Assembly (NCBI RefSeq): GCF_033546815.1
Contig: NZ_CP137846.1
Location: forward strand, 248,001 to 312,000
From: Metamycoplasma subdolum
Lineage (GTDB): Bacteria; Bacillota_I; Bacilli_A; Mycoplasmatales; Metamycoplasmataceae
Reading direction: 5' to 3'
Length of the DNA: 64,000 nt
Shown: positions 1 through 9,040 of the stretch, piece by piece
How positions within the stretch are numbered: position 1 is the stretch's first letter
Layout of the letters: each line of letters starts with the position of its first letter
Program-made: the position numbers and the translations under genes
Notes under the pieces: model-generated
Seen by the model: only the letters and a program-made list of their open reading frames with translations
Database searches by the model: none
Told to the model about the DNA's origin: nothing

Positions 1-2
1 AC

Positions 3-1166
3 ATTTTGAATGAAAGAAATCAAACCTTAAATATAGTAGAGCTTGCAAATTCTGTTTTATATTTTGACAAAATTATTAATTTTTATTTGCAATGCGGCGT
101 TAAAACTTTTACGATTTTAAACTTTGAAGATTTAATTGCAACACATAATTTTACTTACGATTTTCATTATCTTCAAGACTTTTATAGAATGATAAAAAGG
201 CTTGAACCAGATGCTTATGTGATTTTGAAAACTAATAAAAATAATTACAAAATGTTTAAGCAAATGTTGAAGTTAAAAATCCCTTGTTTAGATTATTTAT
301 ATCTAACCCATTTACCAAAACTTTCACTCGCAAAAGAACTTCCGTTTTCAAAAAAAGGTGCACTAAAACCTAACTTATTTTTTCAAAATTTAAGACACTA
401 TATTAATAATCCAAAATTTATAATTTCACTTTCAAGTGATGAAGTTGGAAGACTTTCAAGTAGATGGGGTGATGAAAAAGCCTTTAACTTTGAAGCAACA
501 AAATCATTCATGTGTTTACTCTTCAGCTTAAAAAGTTCATTTGCAATTTATTATGGTGATGAACTTGGACAAATTAGAGCAAATATTAAGGGGCCGAGCG
601 ATTTTAAAGACCTAAATTATAATGAAGAAAAAAGATTTTACGAATCTAAGGGAATTAGTAAAGAAACTTATTTTTTGGCAAGATCAATATTAGACCCAAT
701 AAGTCAATATACAAACATGGCTTGATCTGCAAAAACAAATTCTGGTTTTTCAGTCGCAAATATTAGCAAAAATTTAAATAGTTTAAATTGACAAAAAAAT
801 AATGTAAACTTATTAACAAATGATTTATCAAGTCCTTTAAATTTCACTTCATTTTTATTTGAATTATTTGAAGATGAAAATTTGAAAAAAGCCTTAAATA
901 AAGGAAAAATTAGGACAAACTGCTTTTTCTCAAATGGCCTTATAAAAATCAAAAGACAATTTGAAAAAACAAAGATTTATTTTCTTATTAATTTAACCAA
1001 TAAACCAGTAAGATGTCCTACTTATCCAAAACTAAAAATTTTAGCAAGTTCTTATGCACATAAAATGTATGCAGATATGCCTAATAAATTAGATCCATTT
1101 GAATCAATTATTTTAGTTTCTGATGACAAAGTAATTAAGAAAGAAAACATTGTAAATTTATCTTAA
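3..1166 (+). CDS. GH13 (alpha-amylase/alpha-glucosidase) family protein, 5' end missing, probably catalytically altered
   Basis: The reading frame is open from the left edge through two TGA (Trp) codons to TAA at 1164-1166, giving about 387 residues of a longer protein. The C-terminal half looks like a GH13 glycosidase: SSDEVGRLSSRWGDE resembles the family block around the transition-state Asp and the SRxGD strand, IYYGDELGQ matches the YYGDE(L/I)G block, and WSAKTNSGFS resembles the 'QWD..NAGF' block. In the strand that should carry the nucleophile (family GFRxD) this protein has FTILN, and the His of the last block is Ser. The fold is therefore likely but normal glucosidase activity is doubtful. 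The TTG at 6 is probably not the start; the gene most likely begins outside the window. Confidence 0.7.
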
Positions 1167-1210
1167 ATAATGATTAAATTTAATAATTTAATTTATAAAA
1201 ATTTTATAAT

Positions 1211-1216
1211 TTATAG
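1211..1216 (+). promoter_or_regulatory. Candidate -10 (TATAAT) for the 1265 gene and pgsA
   Basis: TATAAT lies about 50 bases before the ATG at 1265, with a GAAAGGA ribosome-binding site just ahead of that ATG. No clear -35 element is seen, which is normal for mycoplasmas. Confidence 0.4.
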
Positions 1217-1264
1217 ATAACTTGATATGACGTTAAGTTTCTATTAAAAAAAGAAAGGAAAAAC

Positions 1265-1792
1265 ATGCCAAAAGGTTCAGCAAGCCAGACTATAGTTTTT
1301 GTTATCTTAGGTCTTTTACTAGCATTTTTCTTAGGTTGAATTATTTGAAAAGCAATTAAAACTCCGCTTATGAAAAAGAAAGCAAAAGCTCAAGAAATTC
1401 AAAAAGACAAAGAAACAAGACATCTGTTTTATGATTACGTTTTAAGTTTCAACGAAATCATAATCTACAATAGAAATCAACTTAAAAAGTTTGTGGTTTC
1501 AATTGGAGATATTAAAATGAATCAAATCCGCGAAGGCTCAAGAGCACTTATTCAAAAACTTTTAAATCGAAGTGATTTTGGGCCAAACTTTGCTGGTAAT
1601 GAGCAATATAAAACTTTTGTTTCAAATTGTGAACTTTTAGGATTAACAAATAGCAATCTTTGAGATAGCAAAATCCCAGAAGTAATTGAATATTTCAAAA
1701 CTCAAGCCGATGCTGTGCCTGAAAGCGACAGAAAAAACGATTACATTAAAATGGTAAAAGAATCTATAGAAAGGCAATTTTATGAAAAATAA
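1265..1792 (+). CDS. Small membrane-anchored protein of unknown function
   Basis: A 175-residue protein starting at ATG 1265 behind GAAAGGA and read through two in-frame TGA codons in the N-terminal region plus one further on. Residues about 8-27 form one hydrophobic segment (IVFVILGLLLAFFLGWII) followed by a lysine-rich stretch, so it is probably a single-pass membrane protein with a cytoplasmic, mostly helical C-terminal domain. I do not recognise a family. Its last 11 bases overlap the start of pgsA, so the two are almost certainly co-transcribed and translationally coupled; a membrane-lipid link is only an inference from that. Confidence 0.75.
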
Positions 1793-2618
1793 AGCAAAGA
1801 AAAACACGATCGAAAGATCAGTGCAAAATATGCAAAGCAAAAGTAAATCTTTTGGCAAAGCAAATTGATTAACAGTTACAAGATTAATCTTAATGGTTCC
1901 ATTTATTCTATTTACAATTGTAATTTCAGCACTTAGATTTCACGGTGGATTTATTGGTGCTGGAAATACAGTTTCTATTGTTTCAACAGTTTTCTATGCA
2001 TTTTGTGTTGCAATTTTTATAGTAGCAATGGTAACTGATCTTTTAGATGGTTATATTGCTAGAAAAACTAAAACAGTTTCCACATTTGGAAAAATATTTG
2101 ACCCAATCGCCGATAAAGTAGCAACTGCAAGTATGATGATCTTACTTGGGATGGTAAATGTAGTTTACTTTTCACTTATTATTCTATTTATAGTAAGAGA
2201 CATTATTGTTGATGGCTGCAGAATTTATGCAGCAAGAAAAAACGTTCAAGTTGAAGCAAATACTCTCGGAAAAGTGAAAACATTGCTTGTTTCAATTTCT
2301 TTAATTGTTATTGCAATTTTAGGACCTTATTTAATTACCCTTAATTTTTATTGACTAATTTTACTAAATGCTCCACTAATGGCAGGACTAGTACTTGCGT
2401 GATGAAGCGGTATAGTTTATGTTAAGAAATACATTTCAGGTATTTTAAGCGAAATGCCAAAAATGGACAGACCAGATTCAAAATCTAAAGATGGCGGAGA
2501 AGATTCAGATTTAGATGATGAAGAAAAAAATGAAGATTTTACTGAAGCTTCAGATACTAGCAAAATAAAAGATGATAAAGATAAAACAATTGATTTTTCA
2601 AAAACAAATATCTTTTAA
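1782..2618 (+). CDS. pgsA: CDP-diacylglycerol--glycerol-3-phosphate 3-phosphatidyltransferase
   Basis: Transfers a phosphatidyl group from CDP-diacylglycerol to glycerol-3-phosphate, the committed step to phosphatidylglycerol in the membrane. The 278-residue protein has the CDP-alcohol phosphotransferase signature in TDLLDGYIARKTKT followed by GKIFDPIADK (D-x2-DG-x2-AR-x8-G-x3-D-x3-D), with hydrophobic segments before and after. The ATG at 1782 lies inside the end of the preceding gene. Several TGA codons must be read as Trp in the last third. The C-terminal 60 residues are acidic and low-complexity, an unusual tail for a family usually around 180-220 residues. A terminator follows. Confidence 0.92.
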
Positions 2619-2623
2619 AAACG

Positions 2624-2650
2624 AACTAGACTTTAATGTCTAGTTTTTTT
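2624..2650 (+). terminator. Rho-independent terminator after pgsA
   Basis: Perfect 8-bp stem AACTAGAC / GTCTAGTT with a 6-base loop, running directly into a T tract. Confidence 0.9.
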
Positions 2651-2712
2651 ATAACTTAAAATCCACAGTTTAAAAAAGTTATCTATAAAATTAGTAAATT
2701 TCAAAAACACTA

Positions 2713-2718
2713 TATAAT
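2713..2718 (+). promoter_or_regulatory. Candidate -10 (TATAAT) for rpmG-pepP
   Basis: TATAAT about 52 bases before the rpmG ATG; a strong AAGGAG precedes that ATG. Confidence 0.45.
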
Positions 2719-2769
2719 ATAAAATTATTAATTTTAATAAATTTATTTTAACTTAAATAAGGAGAAAAG

Positions 2770-2922
2770 ATGCCAAGAGAAGGTTTAACTTTAAGATGTG
2801 AAAATTGTAAAATGGAAAATTACATAACAAAGAAAAACAAGAAACTTCACCCAGAAAAAATGGAAGTTACAAAATATTGTGCAAAATGCAATGCCCACAC
2901 AACTCACAAAGAAAAGAAATAA
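2770..2922 (+). CDS. rpmG: 50S ribosomal protein L33
   Basis: A 50-residue basic protein of the large ribosomal subunit. It starts [14 protein letters not shown] and carries two Cys pairs, CENC near the N terminus and CAKC near the C terminus, typical of the zinc-ribbon (C+) form of L33. Strong AAGGAG ribosome-binding site at 2758-2763. pepP begins 17 bases after its stop, so the two form a short transcription unit. Confidence 0.95.
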   Translation: MPREGLTLRCENCKMENYITKKNKKLHPEKMEVTKYCAKCNAHTTHKEKK

Positions 2923-2939
2923 TATAAAGAAGGTTTAAA

Positions 2940-3980
2940 ATGTTAAGAGCAGAATTAGAAAAAATTTTTGAAAGCAATAATTTAGATGCAGTTATCTCAG
3001 AAGCTCCACAAACAAGACTTTGATATGCTGGTGTGCAAACTACTGATGGATATTTAATTATTGAAAAAGAAAAAGCATATATTTTTGTTGATGGAAGATA
3101 TATTGAATATGTTACAAAAAATGCTAAAAATGTTGATGTTAGACTACTTGAAAAAGATTCACTAGCACAATTTTTAAGCAAGAAAAACTACAAAGTTGTA
3201 GGTGTTGAACAAGATTATTTAACTCTAGGAGTTTTCGGAACAATTAAAAAAATCCTACCTGATGCTAAATATATTGAATTAAAAGCAAAACAATTTAGAA
3301 TCAAAAAAGATGAAGAAGAAGTAACAAAAATTCAAGAAGCATGCAACATTTCACTACAAGCTTTAGAAGAAGTTAAAAAACTTTTAAGAGTTGGAATTAC
3401 TGAAGAAGAAGTTGCAAATAAACTTGGATATTTAATGAGACTTTTTGGTGCTGAAAAAGAAAGTTTTGAATCAATCGTTGCATTTGGAACAAATGCAGCT
3501 GAACCACATCATCACCCAACAAATCGTAAATTAGCAGATGGCGACATCGTGAAAATTGACTTTGGTGCACAATTTGCCGGATTTGCAAGTGACATCACTA
3601 GAACATTTTTCTTTGGCAAACCAAAATCACCTGAACTTGTTAAGGTTTTAGATATCGTAACCGCTGCTCAAAAAGCAGGAAGAGAAGCTGTTAAACCAGG
3701 AATCTCTACTAAAGAAATTGATAAAATTTGTAGAGACTATATTGAAAAAGCAGGATATGGTAAATTCTTTACTCACTCAACTGGGCATGGAGTTGGAATT
3801 GATGTACACGAACTTCCAAACGTTAATGCAGTTTCTGATGTTGTCTTAGAAGAAGGAATGATTATTACCGTTGAACCTGGAATTTATATCGAAGGCTCAG
3901 GTGGTGCTAGAATTGAAGATACAATTCTAGTAACTAAAGATGGGTCAAAAGTACTTTCACGTCCTGAAGATTATAAATAA
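2940..3980 (+). CDS. pepP: Xaa-Pro aminopeptidase (M24 metallopeptidase)
   Basis: Cytoplasmic exopeptidase that removes an N-terminal residue preceding proline, helping an amino-acid-scavenging cell use peptides. The 346-residue protein has the creatinase-like N-terminal domain (to about residue 125) and the pita-bread catalytic domain with all five expected metal ligands: D207 and D218 (DFGAQFAGFASD), H283 (STGHGVG), E312 (TVEPG) and E326 (ARIED). One TGA is read as Trp early on, so the true start is the ATG at 2940 rather than an internal ATG. It follows rpmG closely and ends at a strong terminator shared with the convergent nfo gene. Confidence 0.93.
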
Positions 3981-3997
3981 TAAATATAAGTAAAAAT

Positions 3998-4025
3998 AAA
4001 ATCGCATGCATGTGCGATTTTTTTT
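3998..4025. terminator. Bidirectional terminator between pepP and nfo
   Basis: Stem AAAATCGCA / TGCGATTTT with a 6-base loop. A T run follows on the plus strand and an A-rich stretch precedes it, which gives a T-rich tail for the minus strand. The nfo stop codon overlaps the right edge. Confidence 0.85.
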
Positions 4026-4851
4026 ATCCTTTTAATAATAAGGCAATCTCTTCTTTGTGAGCATTTTTATTTAAAGTTAATGGAGTTTCTAGCACTTTGC
4101 AAATATCTTTAAAATCTTCATCAAACACAAATTTTTTAAGTGTTTCAAGTCCAATATAACCTTTATCAATATTGGCGTGCTTATCTTTTTTAGATCCTCT
4201 TTCATTTAAAGAATCATTTAAATGAATTACTTTAATATAATCTAAAAAATTGTTTTCTTTAAGATATTTTTTAAAATTATCATAGTCTTGAATATTATAT
4301 CCAGCATCTCAGACGTGACATGTATCTAAACAAATTTTTAATCTATCACTCTTAACTTCATTTATGATTAACATAATCTCTTCAAAGCTTCTACAAAGTT
4401 CATTGCCTTTACCAGCCATTGTTTCGAGACAAATGATTGCATCTTCAGTTTCGCTAATTACTCTTTTTAAAGAATTAATAAGTTGTTTGATTGATTCTTC
4501 TTTTGAAAAATTTGTTGAAGAGCCAGGGTGCAAAACTATATATTTGGCCTTAATATAATTCATTCTTTTTATTTCACTAATTAAAAAGTTTTCACCAAAT
4601 TCATGTTTTAAAGGACTTGCTAAATTAATAATATAAGGCGCGTGAATAATAATATCGTTTGCTCTATATTTTTCACTATATTTTTCTAGATATTCTTGAA
4701 GCTTATATTCTTCTTTATTTGCCCTAAAAGTAGATTGGGGTGGACCTAAAAAAATCATCATGCAAGTTGCTTTGTTATTCAAACTTTCTGCACAAGACCC
4801 TACTAAATAATCAGGCTTTTTGAATGAAACATGACTTCCGATTTTAACCAT
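4024..4851 (-). CDS. nfo: Endonuclease IV (AP endonuclease)
   Basis: Cleaves DNA 5' to abasic sites in base-excision repair using a trinuclear zinc site. The 275-residue protein shows the expected metal-ligand motifs in order: VLHPGSS, CLETMAGKG (Glu), CLDTCHVWDAG (Asp and His), HLNDS, a DKHANI segment (Asp, His) and LETP (Glu). One TGA codon (Trp, just after CLDTCHV) must be read through; a start at ATG 4851 follows a good TAGGAG site. Length matches the family. It converges on pepP. Mycoplasmas keep few repair genes and this is a commonly retained one. Confidence 0.93.
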
Positions 4852-5010
4852 TTTAACTCCTAAAATTAAATCTAATTACTTTAATTTTAAGTTTTTTAAG
4901 GCAAATTAACCCAAAAATTAAATTAAGTTTTGCTACTACTATCAAATAATTTTTTAGTCAACTTAAACTTTAAATTACTTCTAGCCTCATAAAGATGATC
5001 AAAAATTTTA

Positions 5011-5016
5011 TATAAT
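5011..5016 (+). promoter_or_regulatory. -10 element of tRNA-Thr
   Basis: TATAAT 11 bases before the mature 5' end of the tRNA. Confidence 0.6.
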
Positions 5017-5027
5017 TAAATAGTTAT

Positions 5028-5103
5028 GCTGGTTTAGCTCAGTCGGCAGAGCAACTGATTCGTAATCAGTGGGTCGGAGGTTCAATTCCTTTAACCAGCA
5101 CCA
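5028..5103 (+). tRNA. tRNA-Thr (CGT)
   Basis: A full cloverleaf: acceptor GCTGGTT / AACCAGC, D arm with TTAGCTCAG, anticodon stem ACTGA / TCAGT around loop TTCGTAA (anticodon CGT), T arm with GGTTCAATTCC, discriminator A and an encoded CCA at 5101-5103. Confidence 0.97.
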
Positions 5104-5123
5104 TATCTTTTTTTGACTAATTT

Positions 5124-5149
5124 ACATGGTTTTAATGCCATGTTTTTTT
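5124..5149 (+). terminator. Terminator after tRNA-Thr
   Basis: Stem ACATGG / CCATGT with an 8-base loop and a T run. Confidence 0.75.
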
Positions 5150-5265
5150 ATGCTTTTTTCACCATTTTACAAATAATGGAATTGAAGTTGAGGTGATGAT
5201 TTTTGTCAAAAAGCATAATTTAAAAAAATTTTTAAATAAAAATAAAAAAGATGGAAAAAATAGTT

Positions 5266-5299
5266 TAGAATTAAGGTTGTAGTGGAAGGAAGTGGAAAT
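5266..5299 (+). promoter_or_regulatory. Division-cluster promoter with two tandem MraZ-type boxes
   Basis: TAGAAT (5266-5271) is a plausible -10. Immediately downstream are two direct copies of AGTGGAA starting at 5281 and 5291, exactly 10 bases apart (one helical turn). MraZ proteins are known to bind tandem GTGG-containing boxes at about 10-base spacing in front of their own operon. The second box overlaps the ribosome-binding region of mraZ. The boxes are seen; repression or activation is inference. Confidence 0.7.
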
Positions 5300-5738
5300 G
5301 TTTGGAAAATATGACAGACAAATAGATCCGAAAAATAGAGTAGTAATTCCAACTAAATTTCTAAAAGAGCTGGGAGAAACTTTCTTTATTACGCTTGGAT
5401 TTGATAAGTCACTTATTTTTAGATCAGAAGCTGAATTTGAAAAGTTAAAACAAAAACTTGAAGAAAATAACAGCTTGAACAAAGATATAAGAAACTTGAC
5501 TCGTTTTATATTTGCAAACACAATCGACATGCAAGCAGATCGTCTTGGAAGAGTAACCTTACCTAAACATTTGCTTGAAAAAGCCACTATTAAAAAAGAG
5601 ATTGTTTTCATTGGAACTGGTTCTGTGTGCGAACTTTTTGCTAAAGAAGTTTATGAAAAAGAAGAAAGTGTATATGAAGACAGTGATAAAGTAGATGAAC
5701 TTGTCGAGAAACTATACAAACAAGGAGTTAAGTTATAG
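5298..5738 (+). CDS. mraZ: Transcriptional regulator MraZ
   Basis: Ring-forming SpoVT/AbrB-fold DNA-binding protein that autoregulates the division (dcw) cluster. The 146-residue product begins [18 protein letters not shown], matching the MraZ N-terminal signature, and a second half-domain signature ([15 protein letters not shown]) occurs near residue 75, as expected for the duplicated fold. An upstream GTG at 5292 is in frame, but ATG 5298 is preferred: family proteins start at this point and AAGGA sits 7 bases upstream. It is the first gene of the mraZ-rsmH-ftsA-like-ftsZ run, and its stop TAG overlaps the rsmH start. Confidence 0.93.
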   Translation: MFGKYDRQIDPKNRVVIPTKFLKELGETFFITLGFDKSLIFRSEAEFEKLKQKLEENNSLNKDIRNLTRFIFANTIDMQADRLGRVTLPKHLLEKATIKKEIVFIGTGSVCELFAKEVYEKEESVYEDSDKVDELVEKLYKQGVKL

Positions 5739-6637
5739 AACAACATATTCCTGTCATGCTTGATGATGTAATTAAAGAATTGGAAATTAAGCATGACGGT
5801 ATATACCTAGACTTAACTCTAGGTAGAGCTGGACATAGTTCAAAGATACTTGAAAAACTTGATGAGGGAAAATTAATCTGTTTTGATAAAGACAAGGAAG
5901 CGATTGATTTTTCTCAAAAAAAATTAAGTCAAATTAATGATAGATTTCTGTTGATTAAAAGAGATTTTAGATTCTTAAAAGAAGAACTTGAAAAACTTAA
6001 AATCGAAAAAATTGATGGACTAATAGCTGATCTTGGTGTATCGAGCCCACAGCTTGATGATATTAAAAGAGGATTCAGTTATTCAAAAGACTCAAAGCTT
6101 GACATGCGTATGGATTTAGATCAAAACTTAACTGCTTTTGAAATAGTCAATACTTGAGATGAGGAAAAAATAACCAAAATCTTGATTGAAAACGCTGATG
6201 TTAAACTTGCTAAACAGGTTGCGAAAGCAATAGTAAAAAATCGCCCGATTGAAAGTTCTTTTTCTTTAAATGAGATTGTAAAAAAATCTTTGCCAGCGAA
6301 AGTTGTGAGAGAAAAAAATCCATCAAAGCAAATCTTTCAAGCATTAAGAATCGAAGTAAACGATGAACTTCATGCTTTGATAGATTTACTAAAAGATATA
6401 GTAGGTTTTACAAAAGAGGGTACGAAACTTTGTTTCATAACCTTCCATTCTAAAGAAGATAAAATTGTCAAAAACTTTTACCAAACTTTAGTTTATCAAG
6501 ATCCTAGACTTAACAAGCTTCCAATTAAAAGCACTAAAAATTGAAAGCAAAAAATTATTTATCCATCTGCATTAGAAATTTCAAAAAATAGCAGATCTAA
6601 AAGTGCCAAATTAAGAGTTATTACTAGAATGGAATAA
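5735..6637 (+). CDS. rsmH: 16S rRNA (cytosine1402-N4)-methyltransferase
   Basis: SAM-dependent methyltransferase acting on C1402 of 16S rRNA; the family is often called MraW. The 300-residue protein contains [11 protein letters not shown] (SAM binding), [29 protein letters not shown] and [14 protein letters not shown], all characteristic. Two TGA codons are read as Trp. The conserved N terminus [12 protein letters not shown] lies upstream of the first ATG (5756). The frame closes at 5729, so translation must start between these points. The ATA at 5735 is preferred: it is 7 bases after AGGAG (5723-5727), overlaps the mraZ stop as ATAG, and is an allowed start in the mycoplasma code. Confidence 0.9.
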
Positions 6638-6638
6638 G

Positions 6639-7748
6639 ATGTTAAAAACTGTAGTCACTGTATTAAAAGTAGAAGATAGAAAAATAACAATTGAAGCTTG
6701 TGAAAAACATGACTTCAGAGTTTTTAAAATTTTCGAAAAAAGTGACTCATTCACCAGTTTTGTAGATCTTAGGACAAAAAGATTTATTCTTGATTCAATA
6801 AAAGAACTTGAAAAGAAAGTAGAAGCAAAAATAAAAGATATTTTTATTTTAGTTTCATCTTCAACAAACACTTTAAAAGTTGAAACACTTTCTTACAAAA
6901 TGCCTCTAAAAAATGAAGCTTATGAAGCTTATGAAGCTCAAAATGATTTAAACAACTTACTCAACGAAAGTTTGGAAAAACTTGAACAAAAGTTAATTAA
7001 AAAACAAATTATTTCAACTCGTATTGAAGATAACAACCTAATTCAAAATTTAAGTTTAGTTACTTTAGAAAAAACTTTTTTTGATGACTTAGTAAAGACT
7101 TTGAAAGAAGTTAAAGTAAATATTGCCCAAATTAGATTATTAGATGATTTTAAAATATCAAAAGTAAATGAAAAATCAGCTATTTCATTTATCAAACTTG
7201 ATAACTTTAAATTGACCTTTTCTCTTTTTGCAAATAAAAATTTAATTAAAGTTGAAACAATTGATTTAGGTTTAAATAACCTAATTGAACAAATTAGTGA
7301 AACCTTTGATTTAAGTTTTAAAATGTCTTGAAATTTACTAAATCTATACTTTACACAAAACGAAAGTTTTGCAAGCAATGTACTTGTTAATAAATTTCAA
7401 TTTGAAACTTTAGTTAAGAAGTTTTTTGAAAATGTTGAGCAAAAATATTTAGCTTTAATTTACAAAAATCAATTGACAAACTTAGCAATCAAACCTTACT
7501 TAGTAGGTGAAAAAAATCTTACTTTTTCATTCAAAAAACTAGTTTCTAGTTTTAATGAATTTAACGTTTTAAGTAATTCAAAAAGTTATTTAGTTTCTGA
7601 TGAAATTAATGCTTTAGTTGAAGAACTTAGTCAAAACGTTGTAAAAAAAGATGAACAAACACTTACACTTGAATCTTTCCAAATTGCAAGCAAACTTATT
7701 TTGCAAACCAAGCGAATTAAACACAAAAAACTTGCACTGTTTCTATAA
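6639..7748 (+). CDS. Divergent FtsA-like protein of the division cluster
   Basis: A 369-residue protein filling the slot that FtsA holds in other dcw clusters: ATG one base after the rsmH stop and 48 bases before ftsZ. The N terminus (alternating strands, then RFILDSIKELEKKVEAKIKDIFILVSS) is reminiscent of the FtsA subdomain 1A/1C, where a helix leads into a strand of the form 'i..v.v.i.g'. Sequence similarity is weak and canonical actin-fold phosphate motifs are not evident. It may tether FtsZ to the membrane, but no clear C-terminal amphipathic helix can be named by eye. One TGA (Trp) is read through at 7332. It could equally be an unrelated cluster protein. Confidence 0.6.
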
Positions 7749-7754
7749 TTTTCT

Positions 7755-7777
7755 AACTAAGTTAATATAATTTAGTT
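7755..7777 (+). promoter_or_regulatory. Candidate internal ftsZ promoter inside an inverted repeat
   Basis: TATAAT (7766-7771) lies between AACTAA (7755-7760) and TTAGTT (7772-7777), a 6-bp inverted repeat. ftsZ starts 20 bases further on, behind TTAGGAG. The repeat may be an operator or a weak hairpin. Confidence 0.4.
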
Positions 7778-7796
7778 AAGTAAGTTAGGAGAAAAG

Positions 7797-8936
7797 ATGA
7801 GTAAAATAGGATACAATCCAGTTGCTAAAATTGTTGTTATTGGTGTTGGAGGGGGCGGTAATAACAGTGTTAAAGAACTTTTAAACAAAAGGTTAGACGG
7901 TATAGAATACGTCGTTGCAAATACTGATAAACAAGTATTACAACAATTTGAAGAGGATGTAATTTTACAACTCGGAGATCAAAGAGGTATTGGAGCTGGT
8001 GCTAATCCTGAAGTTGGAAGACAAGCTGCCTTAACAAGTGCTGATGAAATCAAGGCTAAATTAAAAGGTGCTGACTTAGTCATTCTTACCGCTGGAATGG
8101 GTGGAGGAACTGGTACTGGAGCAAGTCCAGTAATTGCCAAAATCGCTAAAGAATGTAATGCTTTAGTAATGGCAATAGTAACTACACCATTTTCATTTGA
8201 AGGAATTAAACGTAAGAAAATCGCTGAAGAAGGACTTAAAGAACTTATTCAAAACGTTGATTCTTATGTTGTAATTTCAAACAACAAATTAATGGAACAA
8301 TACGGTGACATTGACTTTAATTCAGCATTTACATGTGTTGATAATGTCTTAAAACAAGCAATTAGAACTATTACTGATATAATCGCCGTTCCCGGCATAA
8401 TCAATTTAGATTTTGCAGATCTTGAAACTATTATTAAAAATAGTGGTGAGGCTGTAATCGGAATTGGAACTAGTTCAGGAACTGATAGAGCAATTAAAGC
8501 AATTACTGCTGCAATAAGCTCTCCAATTCTTGAAACAAGTGTCAGAGGGGCAAGTGATGCAATCGTTTATTTTGAAGTTCCTTCAAGTGCTAATTTAAAT
8601 GAGATAAATAAAGCCGTAAATCAAATGCAAGAATATATTGGAGAAAAAACCAACATCATCTTCGGAATAACTAAAACTCATTCTGAAGAAAGAGAAAAAA
8701 TGGGAGAAATTGCAGTTTCAGTTATTGCTACTGGACTTAAGAAAAACGCTGCCAAAGGTACTGAGAAGATTCAAAGAGAAGTTTCTGACATAATCAAAAA
8801 TGGTCACAACTTACATCTTGAAGACGAAAGAACCCGTGAAATCCTAATAAACAGCCCTTTCACTCCATCAAATTTTTCAAATCAAAGTCAAAATAATTTT
8901 AATGACGATGAGTTAGCCGACATTGTTAGAAAATAG
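7797..8936 (+). CDS. ftsZ: Cell division protein FtsZ
   Basis: Tubulin-like GTPase that assembles the division ring. The 379-residue protein has GGGGNN (residues 18-23), the tubulin signature GGGTGTG (residues 102-108) and the T7-loop region, with [10 protein letters not shown] well conserved. A variable Asn/Gln-rich linker leads to a short C-terminal peptide ([10 protein letters not shown]) where partners usually bind. A strong TTAGGAG site precedes the ATG. It ends the division cluster before a bidirectional terminator. No bulk peptidoglycan genes are seen nearby, as expected for a wall-less cell. Confidence 0.98.
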   Translation: MSKIGYNPVAKIVVIGVGGGGNNSVKELLNKRLDGIEYVVANTDKQVLQQFEEDVILQLGDQRGIGAGANPEVGRQAALTSADEIKAKLKGADLVILTAGMGGGTGTGASPVIAKIAKECNALVMAIVTTPFSFEGIKRKKIAEEGLKELIQNVDSYVVISNNKLMEQYGDIDFNSAFTCVDNVLKQAIRTITDIIAVPGIINLDFADLETIIKNSGEAVIGIGTSSGTDRAIKAITAAISSPILETSVRGASDAIVYFEVPSSANLNEINKAVNQMQEYIGEKTNIIFGITKTHSEEREKMGEIAVSVIATGLKKNAAKGTEKIQREVSDIIKNGHNLHLEDERTREILINSPFTPSNFSNQSQNNFNDDELADIVRK

Positions 8937-8990
8937 TTAAATGAAGTTAGAAATTTAATTATTTAAATGTTAAATAACTTGGGCCATTAT

Positions 8991-9026
8991 AAAGTAAGGC
9001 GACCTCTGGTCGCTTTTTACTTTTTT
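8991..9026. terminator. Terminator after ftsZ
   Basis: Strong stem GCGACC / GGTCGC (8999-9004, 9008-9013) with a 3-base loop, flanked by AAAGTAA and TTTACTTT, which extend the pairing; T-rich on both strands. Confidence 0.88.
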
Positions 9027-9034
9027 GGTAAAAT
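9026..9034 (+). promoter_or_regulatory. Extended -10 of rsmE (leaderless)
   Basis: TGGTAAAAT (TG-n-TAAAAT) ends 6 bases before the ATG at 9041. Transcription would start at or next to the start codon, and no Shine-Dalgarno sequence is present. Confidence 0.6.
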
Positions 9035-9040
9035 TTAAAC

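Noticed and set aside
6-8. TTG start of the first gene
   Set aside because: The frame is open to the window edge and GH13 proteins have much more sequence upstream, so this TTG is internal.
5292-5297. GTG start for mraZ at 5292
   Set aside because: The family N terminus begins at the ATG 5298; GTG here is part of the second AGTGGAA box.
5159-5611. Minus-strand frame across mraZ
   Set aside because: Opposite strand of a well-supported gene; low-complexity translation, no RBS.
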